Shown here in pieces: positions 8,001 through 12,096 of a DNA stretch of 12,096 nt. Source of the stretch: Anaerolineae bacterium (GTDB lineage: Bacteria > Chloroflexota > Anaerolineae > B4-G1 > SLSP01); contig JAGPHL010000072.1 in assembly GCA_018055515.1 (NCBI GenBank), forward strand, positions 1 through 12,096, written 5' to 3'. Both the position numbers and the translations under genes were made by a program. Every line of letters starts with the position of its first letter. The stretch's first letter is position 1. The notes under the pieces were generated by a model. The model saw nothing but the letters and a program-made list of their open reading frames with translations. It was not told the origin of the DNA and searched no databases.

Positions 8001-8152
8001 TAGCTCGTGTCCGGGAATGGCGACGGCGCCCCGGTCTCCCAACCGCGTGTCAGATACCGTTGCCGCGCGGAGAGCTGGAATGCGCTTAAGACGGCAACGA
8101 CCAACAGCACCGCTCCGAAGCCGAAAAGAACCGCCGATTTCCGCCTGTCCAT
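5066..8152 (-). CDS. Fusion: degenerate clan GH-A glycosidase domain + beta-sandwich + O-antigen ligase/polymerase (Wzy_C family)
   Basis: Length 1028 residues. A basic N-terminus (MDRRKS) and helix at 7-27 anchor it N-in. Residues about 50-375 form an extracytoplasmic GH39/GH5-like barrel: VRQRFPWSEIEPEPGRFEW (83-101), YYQIWHNPN (155-163), DVVAAQPLG (232-240), WATLMGW (278-284). In active relatives the IW-NEPN and TE-x-GW motifs carry the two catalytic Glu; here these positions are Asn161 and Leu281, and the usual His of the HPYG strand is Gln237, so the barrel is probably not catalytic. Residues about 378-508 look like a jelly-roll sugar-binding domain. From about 512 there are roughly a dozen membrane helices with O-antigen ligase signatures: GSPNNVGLYL (780-789), SLSRGA (830-835), HPWVGVGPDNF (907-917), SHPHN (937-941), in which the His is functionally important in WaaL. 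It probably joins or polymerises lipid-linked glycan at the outer face. The promoter at 8188-8160 makes the mRNA leaderless. Confidence 0.88.
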   Translation of the reverse strand: MDRRKSAVLFGFGAVLLVVAVLSAFQLSARQRYLTRGWETGAPSPFPDTSYPPLCVNAALEQYDPQRLEWALDLAAEGGFTWVRQRFPWSEIEPEPGRFEWAPWDAMVAGAVERGLQLLPVLTSPPAWAGMPPDPEAFARFAAALANHYSAQLVYYQIWHNPNLGETWGGKADPLVYADLLAHVAPAIRAADPDARIVLGGLAPTVEDGPVNYNEPRFLELLVAAGASPYYDVVAAQPLGFSTGPEDRDVALTRLNFSRAVLLRETLVALGEGDKALWATLMGWNSLPADWPGPVSIWGQVDPQTQAGYTTAALARAESEWPWMGVMCINALQPRPADPTRAVPDAEEHWGFAMIGPDGEPRPLYTALQAWAARPRVAHVGAYPASSPLITYTGGWRLGPLGADIPLNASAEAGNARATFTFEGTGVQLTVRRGAYLAFLFVTVDGQPAAALPRDEAGRAYVVLYDPLAQVETVTLARGLPYGSHTVELLADRGWYQWALVDWRVLDEPSTLPWPVVTGVLMVLGVLSMGMAARHVEWRAVVAGVRAAYARLGAPGQVLLSAAVSAIFGFAAWTVWAQGAFRRLGEGAGWGALALAVGLCYFSPWVGVALASGVLLLVLTLLQPGMGLAMTIAAAPFYLHPVSLFGRSFALSELLLLPALAGCAAQILAARRRDGRDAQPLWHPTFAATGALLATAVVATLLAQHRHEALRELRLVLLEPALFYVALILTPLEGRERRRVLDFWLASAVAIAVIGLVQYFVLGDVITAEGGVRRLRSIYGSPNNVGLYLGRVWPVLLVELGQRWHAGRKDRRFWFTAAGLVCVGAALGLSLSRGAILLGIPAGLFTLGMLAGRRWRKVTLLGLCVLVVALIPLFSTPRFAALLNPASGTALLRVSLWRSAWTMFREHPWVGVGPDNFLYAYRTRYVLPTAWEEFNLSHPHNWILDFATRLGLPGLLAFLALQVGFWRRVLRLTRQEGAGKARAGGLAASMAVMLAHGLVDASFFYVDLAYVFFLTLAAVEWLGKGALD

Positions 8153-8159
8153 GGGGCAA

Positions 8160-8188
8160 ATTATACCCCCGCCGGGGAAAGCTCACAA
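8160..8188 (-). promoter_or_regulatory. Promoter of the ligase-fusion gene, probably giving a leaderless mRNA
   Basis: The minus strand reads TTGTGA (8188-8183), a 17-bp spacer and TATAAT (8165-8160). Only 7 nt (TTGCCCC) separate this -10 box from the ATG at 8152, so transcription should begin at or within a base or two of the start codon. No ribosome-binding site could fit in such a transcript. This follows from promoter geometry and has not been measured. Confidence 0.7.
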
Positions 8189-8206
8189 ACGCCGCCGGTT
8201 GGCGTT
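8188..8206. promoter_or_regulatory. Inverted repeat between the divergent promoters, candidate shared operator
   Basis: AACGCC (8188-8193) and GGCGTT (8201-8206) form a perfect 6-bp dyad around a 7-bp centre. The left arm begins on the last base of the minus-strand -35 box, and the right arm covers four bases of the plus-strand -35 box. A dimeric regulator bound here would contact both promoters. No regulator gene is identified in the window, and a 6-bp dyad in GC-rich DNA could be chance. Confidence 0.35.
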
Positions 8207-8226
8207 CCACCGTTTGGCTTTATAAT
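8199..8226 (+). promoter_or_regulatory. Promoter of the FHA gene pair, probably giving a leaderless mRNA
   Basis: TTGGCG (8199-8204), a 16-bp spacer and TATAAT (8221-8226), with 7 nt (CTGCCTT) to the ATG at 8234. The expected transcription start is 8233-8234, so the mRNA should begin at the start codon. The -35 box lies 10 bp from the opposing -35 box, so two polymerases could hardly occupy both promoters at once. Confidence 0.72.
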
Positions 8227-8233
8227 CTGCCTT

Positions 8234-9019
8234 ATGAAAGGCCTGATGCGGCTGGAAAACTGGATTGAGCAGATTGTCGAAGAACCTTTCGTGCGGTTGT
8301 TCAACGGGCAGTTGCTGCCGCAAGAGGTCGCACGACGGTTGGTCGCCGCCATCGAGGATGGGGAACAGCTCACCTCCGACGGGCAAATCGAAGCGCCGGG
8401 CTGCTATCGCATCCGGCTGCATCCCGTCACACTGGAAGCCCTGCGGCGCGAGCATCCTGCCATCGAAGCCGACCTGAGCCAGGGGCTCGCCGACCTGATG
8501 GCACGGATGAATGTCCGCCTGAACCGCCCTCCCGAAGTGCTGCTGAGCGCGGATGCGACGCTGCCGCAGCGCGGGGTACAGATCATTGCGCTCAACACCG
8601 CGCCGCTGCTGGAGGAGACCCACGAGCTGGAGCCCGAGAAGCTCCAGGCACTGATAAAGCACTCCCTCACCCCGCCACAAAATGCCTACCTCATCATCAG
8701 CGGGCAACGCATTTTCGACCTCGGCCTGCCCATGATCAGCATTGGGCGCGCTTTCGACAACGACCTGATCCTGGAGGATCGGCGAGTGTCGCGCTACCAC
8801 GCGCGGTTGCGATTGCGCTATGGGCGCTACGTGCTCCAGGATCTGGACAGCAGCGGGGGGACCTTTGTCAACGGCTATCCCATTCAGGAAGTGGCCCTCC
8901 GTCCGGGGGATGTCCTCTCACTCGGCGGTCTGGAAGTGATCTACGCGGAAGGGAGCTCTGTCGCACCAGCGGCGGCGGTCCAGCAGGGCAATACGCGGCC
9001 GAAAGAGGAGCAGCCATGA
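8234..9019 (+). CDS. DUF3662 + FHA domain protein (FhaA-like)
   Basis: Soluble 261-residue protein with two domains. Residues 1 to about 118 form the DUF3662 (FhaA N-terminal) domain, opening RLENWIEQIVEEPFVRLFNG; 155-240 form an FHA domain that binds phosphothreonine peptides. FHA key residues are present: Gly171-Arg172, Ser186-Arg187 and His189 in VSRYHA, and Asn213-Gly214 in TFVNG. The usual SxNG loop reads SSGG here, a small departure. In actinobacteria FhaA is a substrate and partner of Ser/Thr kinases and binds MurJ (MviN), which is worth noting because murJ is also in this window. The ATG at 8234 lies 7 nt after a TATAAT box, so it is probably translated leaderlessly. The in-frame ATG at 8246 is the alternative, with an AAAGG 4 nt upstream. 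The stop at 9019 precedes the second FHA gene by 3 bp (or 15 bp from its later start). Confidence 0.9.
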   Translation: MKGLMRLENWIEQIVEEPFVRLFNGQLLPQEVARRLVAAIEDGEQLTSDGQIEAPGCYRIRLHPVTLEALRREHPAIEADLSQGLADLMARMNVRLNRPPEVLLSADATLPQRGVQIIALNTAPLLEETHELEPEKLQALIKHSLTPPQNAYLIISGQRIFDLGLPMISIGRAFDNDLILEDRRVSRYHARLRLRYGRYVLQDLDSSGGTFVNGYPIQEVALRPGDVLSLGGLEVIYAEGSSVAPAAAVQQGNTRPKEEQP

Positions 9020-9022
9020 GCG

Positions 9023-9463
9023 GTGAGGAGCTCCATGGGTGAGACGCTGTTAGCGCTGCGGATCCTGCTGGCGCTCTTGCTCTACGGCTTCCTGGGCGTC
9101 GCCCTGTACATTTTGTGGCGCGACCTGCGCCGCGAGGATAAACCGGCCATCCCGCGCCCGGCTCCAGCGCTGCTGCGCTGGCAGACGGCGGCCGGGGAGG
9201 AAGCCACCCTCGACCTGGGACCGGTGACCGGCCTGGGGCGCGCGGACGACAATTCCCTCCCGCTGGAAGACCCCTTCGCCTCCGCCCATCACGCGCTGAT
9301 CGTCTGGCGCGAAGGGCAGTGGCACATCGAGGACTTGGGCAGCCACAACGGGACTTACCTCAATGGCGAGCGCGTGAGTTCCAACCGCGTGCTGGCCTCA
9401 GGGGATGAAATCCAGATTGGCGAAACCCGCCTGCGCTTCGAGCTGCGCGCCGCCGCGGAATGA
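9023..9463 (+). CDS. Membrane-anchored FHA domain protein (FhaB-like)
   Basis: A small protein with one N-terminal hydrophobic helix (LLALRILLALLLYGFLGVAL) followed by a basic, Pro-rich linker and a cytoplasmic FHA domain. Numbered from the ATG at 9035 (142 residues), FHA residues are Gly68-Arg69, Ser83 and His86 in SAHHA, Asn105-Gly106-Thr107 in GSHNGT, and Asn110-Gly111. All phosphothreonine-contact positions are essentially intact. Two starts are possible: GTG at 9023 (146 residues) or ATG at 9035, which has GAGGAG (9025-9030) 4 nt upstream and begins closer to the helix; the later one looks better. This matches the FhaA-FhaB arrangement of actinobacteria and Chloroflexota, where FhaB-type proteins sit with rodA, PBP and kinase genes; those are absent here. 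It ends 7 bp from the convergent glycosyltransferase gene. Confidence 0.88.
   Translation: MRSSMGETLLALRILLALLLYGFLGVALYILWRDLRREDKPAIPRPAPALLRWQTAAGEEATLDLGPVTGLGRADDNSLPLEDPFASAHHALIVWREGQWHIEDLGSHNGTYLNGERVSSNRVLASGDEIQIGETRLRFELRAAAE
9025..9030 (+). promoter_or_regulatory. Ribosome-binding site supporting ATG 9035 for the second FHA gene
   Basis: GAGGAG lies 4 nt before the ATG at 9035. The GTG at 9023, four codons earlier, has AGAGGAG (9004-9010) 12 nt upstream, a long spacing. A third ATG at 9016 overlaps the previous stop but closes after eight codons. ATG 9035 is favoured, though the two longer-spaced options are not excluded. Confidence 0.5.
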
Positions 9464-9486
9464 ACGGACCTCACGGCGCGCGCAGC
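9442..9486. terminator. Possible bidirectional hairpin spanning the convergent stop codons
   Basis: GCTGCGCGC (9442-9450) pairs perfectly with GCGCGCAGC (9478-9486). After a one-base bulge (9451), GCCG (9452-9455) pairs with CGGC (9474-9477), giving a 13-bp GC stem with an 18-nt loop holding both stop codons. No T-tract follows on either strand, so it is not a classic intrinsic terminator. The convergent genes are only 7 bp apart, so any shared terminator must overlap their coding ends. Confidence 0.3.
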
Positions 9487-11084
9487 GCCAGCAACACCAT
9501 CGGGGCGTCGTAGACGCGGAAGCTCTCATCTAAATGGGGTAGCCGCAACGCCAGGGGCGCGCCACAGCGCTCCGCCAGGGTCAGCGGCGTCGGCAGCCCC
9601 GCGTCGGCGAGGGGGTCGTCGCTCAACGCCAGCGGCCCCAGGCGGGGACAGCGCCCAAAAGCCACCAGCTGCCGCTCTGTCATCACGCGCGCGTACCATG
9701 CCAGCGTCGCCGCATACCGCTCCGGCTGACGCGCCAGCGCTCCATATCCCCGCGCGCTGGCCCACACGATCACGTCGCTTGTTTTCAGCGCCGCCTCCAG
9801 CTGCGCGAGCTTCTCCGGCGTGTCCTCGTCCATCACCGGCAAACTCCACTGCACAAACCGCTCCGCACTTCCTTCGGGCAGGGGAATCGGCAGCGGATGA
9901 TCCCAGTGCTCCACCGCAATTTGCGCCCCTTCGGGCAGGTTCGCGTAGAGCCAGCGGGAGGCGGTTTCCCACGGATGCGGGCGCGCGTAGAGGGAGAGCT
10001 GCGCCACGCCCAAGAGAGCCGTAGAAAGGAGCACACCGCCGATAACGATCCGCCGCGCGACTTTTCCCTTCCGCTCGCGGCTCTCCGCCGGCGTCCCCTC
10101 ACCCACACGCACGAGGAACGCTGCGGCCCACGCGCTCCACAGCGGGTAGAGGGGCAACAGATAGCGGGGGAACTTGACATACCCTCCGGCAAGCGCCACG
10201 AGCCCCACGAGCGTCCCCCCCCAGAGAAGGCGCGCTGGCGGGGAAAGCCGTCGCCAGCGGCCAGCGGCCAGCAGCAGCCCCAGCAACCCCGTCAGCGTCG
10301 CCGCCGGCCCTAGCCCCCACAGGCCCAGCTGCGCCAGCGGATAGAGGAACGGCAGCGTGCCCGCGAATTGCCGGGTGTAGGGGAAATCAAGCCGCCCGGC
10401 GACCATGAGGCTTTGGATCCACGGTCCTCGCCAGGCCGCAGCGGGACGCAGCACCGCCCACGGCGAGGCCAGGACGAAGCTCAGCGCGGCTCCCAGCAGC
10501 AGGGAGGCGACCCGGCGCACGGCGCGAGCCTTCCCCGGCGGAGGCGTCCCAGGCAAGCAGAAAATCGCCGCGAGGAGGGGCGCGCCCACCCAGATCAGCG
10601 AGGCTTTGCAGGCGACCGCCAGCCCCCAGAACGCGCCGGCGCCGCCGAAATGCCGTCGCAGCGCCAGAAGCAACGCCAGCGAGACGCAGACCGCGCCGGG
10701 GACGTCCACGGTGAAGAAGCGCGCCTGCTGCAGGGCAAAGGGGGCACACGCCAGGAGCGCCGCAGCAAGCAGCCCGCCGCGCCTGCCGGCCAGGCATCGT
10801 CCCAACGCGCCCGCCGCCGCGACCAGGAGCACCCCCAGCAATCCCGAAAGCAATCGGCCGGCATAGAGCGGATCGGCGCCAGGGGCGAGCGCCGTCAGGA
10901 GACGCAGCACATACAGGGGAAAATGTCCATAGGGGAACTCCGGCGCCGCAACGGTCGGATCGCCCCACAACGGCGTGGCCAGCGCGACATCCACGAGGTA
11001 GCGCTCATCGGGGTGCGCCGCGAGGCCGCCGTCCCAATCCGCGCCAGAAAGCCGCAGGGCCGCGGCCAACAGCAGCAACGCCAC
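9471..11084 (-). CDS. GT39/ArnT-like membrane glycosyltransferase (dolichyl-phosphate-mannosyltransferase-like)
   Basis: A multi-pass GT-C enzyme, 537 residues, expected to use a polyprenyl-phosphate sugar donor and glycosylate proteins or lipids at the outer face. Seen: the first-loop catalytic motif HPDERYLV at 24-31 (Asp26, Glu27), YGHFPLY at 52-58, RFFTVDVPGA at 122-131, CKASLIW at 159-165 and KFPRYLLPLYP at 304-314, with about ten hydrophobic helices to residue 365. A soluble C-terminal domain (366-537) follows, ending FRVYDAPMVLL. The start is uncertain: the GTG at 11084 is the first usual start in this frame and has no ribosome site, yet the hydrophobic segment appears to begin upstream (TRWLWVALLLL). 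The gene follows the SPFH gene by 31 bp, so co-transcription is likely. The acceptor is unknown. Confidence 0.87.
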   Translation of the reverse strand: MALLLLAAALRLSGADWDGGLAAHPDERYLVDVALATPLWGDPTVAAPEFPYGHFPLYVLRLLTALAPGADPLYAGRLLSGLLGVLLVAAAGALGRCLAGRRGGLLAAALLACAPFALQQARFFTVDVPGAVCVSLALLLALRRHFGGAGAFWGLAVACKASLIWVGAPLLAAIFCLPGTPPPGKARAVRRVASLLLGAALSFVLASPWAVLRPAAAWRGPWIQSLMVAGRLDFPYTRQFAGTLPFLYPLAQLGLWGLGPAATLTGLLGLLLAAGRWRRLSPPARLLWGGTLVGLVALAGGYVKFPRYLLPLYPLWSAWAAAFLVRVGEGTPAESRERKGKVARRIVIGGVLLSTALLGVAQLSLYARPHPWETASRWLYANLPEGAQIAVEHWDHPLPIPLPEGSAERFVQWSLPVMDEDTPEKLAQLEAALKTSDVIVWASARGYGALARQPERYAATLAWYARVMTERQLVAFGRCPRLGPLALSDDPLADAGLPTPLTLAERCGAPLALRLPHLDESFRVYDAPMVLLALRAP

Positions 11085-11115
11085 CCAGAGCCAGCGCGTG
11101 AGGGCGCTCCCTGCA

Positions 11116-12096
11116 TCAGGATCCCGTGGAGCCGTCAGAAGGTTCCTCTCTGAGGCGCAGCTGCGTCTGGACCGCGTCGAACACGCTGATGATGTCTCGC
11201 GGCAGGAAAAGCTGCAGGCTGAACTGTGTCTGCTTGATGACCTCGATGCAGCTCAATAGCACCAGCCGCGCCGGAATCTTCTCGCCGTCGTCCTTTTGGA
11301 TCTCCCTGAGGCGCTCGAGGGTCTTCTGCAGGATGTCACGCTGGACTTCCGTCTTCGCCACTTCGACGGCCTGCGCACGGTCAACCAGGCCTTTGGCGAG
11401 ATCGAGGTGCATCTGGCGCGTCTTCTCGGCCTTCCAGACCTCCCGCCACTGCCGCACCACCCGGTCATCCACCTTGAGATCTCCCAGCTCCACGCTGAGC
11501 AGGCGCACACCGAAGCCGGGAAGGGCCTCGTTCAGCGCCTGTGCCAGCTCCTCCCGCAGCTGCGCCCGGCGTTGCCCCGCGAGCAGATCATCCAACAGGT
11601 AGCGCCCCAGGATGTTGCGAAAAGCTCCTTCGGTCGCGCTGATGATCACCCGCTTGGGCCAGGTCATCAAACGATCCGGCTCCGTGCGCCAGGCGTCACG
11701 AATCCACGTGCACGTCGCGGCCCGCCAGATGGCGGCTTCCTGTTCCTCCGGCGTGCCCCGCAGATCAATCTGGAAACGCACGTCAGCCGCATAGGTGATG
11801 GGGAGACCGTCTCTTGTGATGGCTTCCACGTCATAGACCCAGCGATGCGGGCGCAAATCCAACACGTCCCACACTTTCTCAAAGGGCTCCAACTGGAACA
11901 TCTGTGCCGGCCCGACCTCCGGCTGACGCAACAGGCGCGTGAGGCGCCCATTGCGCTGCAGGATCACCGCCGAATCCGAAGCGACGAAGAGCTTCCCGGG
12001 GCCGCCGACGCGCTCCATGAGCACGTCGTGATAGCGCACCTTACCCTGTCGGGCCACAGAAAACGTCGGCGGGAAGTCGGGACGTCCCTTCTGGAG
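11116..12096 (-). CDS. SPFH/band 7 domain protein, N-terminus cut by window edge
   Basis: The visible part runs to the right edge. A GTG at 12057 could start a 313-residue protein, but the frame stays open for 13 more codons to 12096 and no ribosome site precedes the GTG, so the true start and a membrane helix are probably outside the window. Numbered from that GTG: the SPFH core covers about 11-200, with VYDVEAITRDGLPITYAADV (74-93) the characteristic strand pair, and VKDD-like LKVDDRVVRQW at 194-204. A charged helix at 199-257 predicts a coiled coil, with an Ala/Glu-rich stretch (AKGLVDRAQAVEVAKTEVQR) as in flotillin-like proteins. Such proteins oligomerise on membranes and scaffold microdomains or proteases. 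The glycosyltransferase gene follows by 31 bp. A stomatin-like or HflK/C-like role cannot be separated on sequence alone. Confidence 0.85.
   Translation of the reverse strand, partial: LQKGRPDFPPTFSVARQGKVRYHDVLMERVGGPGKLFVASDSAVILQRNGRLTRLLRQPEVGPAQMFQLEPFEKVWDVLDLRPHRWVYDVEAITRDGLPITYAADVRFQIDLRGTPEEQEAAIWRAATCTWIRDAWRTEPDRLMTWPKRVIISATEGAFRNILGRYLLDDLLAGQRRAQLREELAQALNEALPGFGVRLLSVELGDLKVDDRVVRQWREVWKAEKTRQMHLDLAKGLVDRAQAVEVAKTEVQRDILQKTLERLREIQKDDGEKIPARLVLLSCIEVIKQTQFSLQLFLPRDIISVFDAVQTQLRLREEPSDGSTGS

Noticed and set aside
9016..9042. ATGA-overlap start for the second FHA gene
   Set aside because: This frame reaches a stop after eight codons.
10368..11153. 261-residue plus-strand open frame
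   Set aside because: Antisense to the GT39 gene; Arg/Gln-rich and without family features.
1..12096. CRISPR arrays, tRNA/rRNA genes, insertion sequences, attachment sites
   Set aside because: No regularly spaced direct repeats, cloverleaf-like segments, transposase-like proteins or flanking repeats were seen; the intergenic space is too small for most of these.

Overview
ORGANISM. The window is GC-rich, with intergenic gaps under 100 bp. It encodes ten proteins and no RNA genes, insertion sequences or CRISPR arrays. The mix of families suggests a Chloroflexota (Anaerolineae-like) bacterium: a DUF3662+FHA protein paired with a membrane FHA protein, a DUF4230 protein with Pro/Thr-rich linkers, a GT39-type mannosyltransferase, an SPFH protein and a SAM hydroxide adenosyltransferase. 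This assignment is inference from gene content; no marker gene settles it. LAYOUT. (1) Positions 1-5073, minus strand: one operon-like run read from right to left. A sigma70-type promoter at 5073-5045 precedes a DUF4230 membrane-anchored protein. TruD (tRNA pseudouridine-13 synthase), an RNase Z-like metallo-beta-lactamase hydrolase, MurJ (lipid II flippase) and a SAM hydroxide adenosyltransferase cut by the left edge follow. (2) Positions 5066-8152, minus strand: a 1028-residue fusion of a membrane anchor, an extracytoplasmic clan GH-A (GH39/GH5-like) barrel, a beta-sandwich domain and an O-antigen ligase/polymerase membrane domain. The barrel has lost both catalytic glutamates. (3) Positions 8153-8233: an 81-bp divergent promoter region. 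Both strands carry a perfect TATAAT exactly 7 nt before an ATG, so both mRNAs look leaderless. A 6-bp-arm inverted repeat lies over both -35 boxes. (4) Positions 8234-9463, plus strand: two FHA-domain genes, FhaA-like and FhaB-like, with no kinase, phosphatase or RodA/PBP gene beside them. (5) Positions 9471-12096, minus strand: an SPFH/band-7 protein, cut by the right edge, followed by a GT39-type membrane glycosyltransferase that converges on the FHA pair with a 7-bp gap. HOW THEY MAY WORK TOGETHER. Several products act at the cell envelope: MurJ, the ligase fusion, the GT39 enzyme, SPFH, DUF4230 and the FHA anchor. A plausible reading is a surface-glycan assembly locus in which phosphothreonine-binding FHA proteins and the ligase share one divergent control region. 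TruD, the hydrolase and the SAM enzyme are probably housekeeping passengers. The two most notable points are the apparently dead glycosidase fused to the ligase and the mirror-image leaderless promoters.
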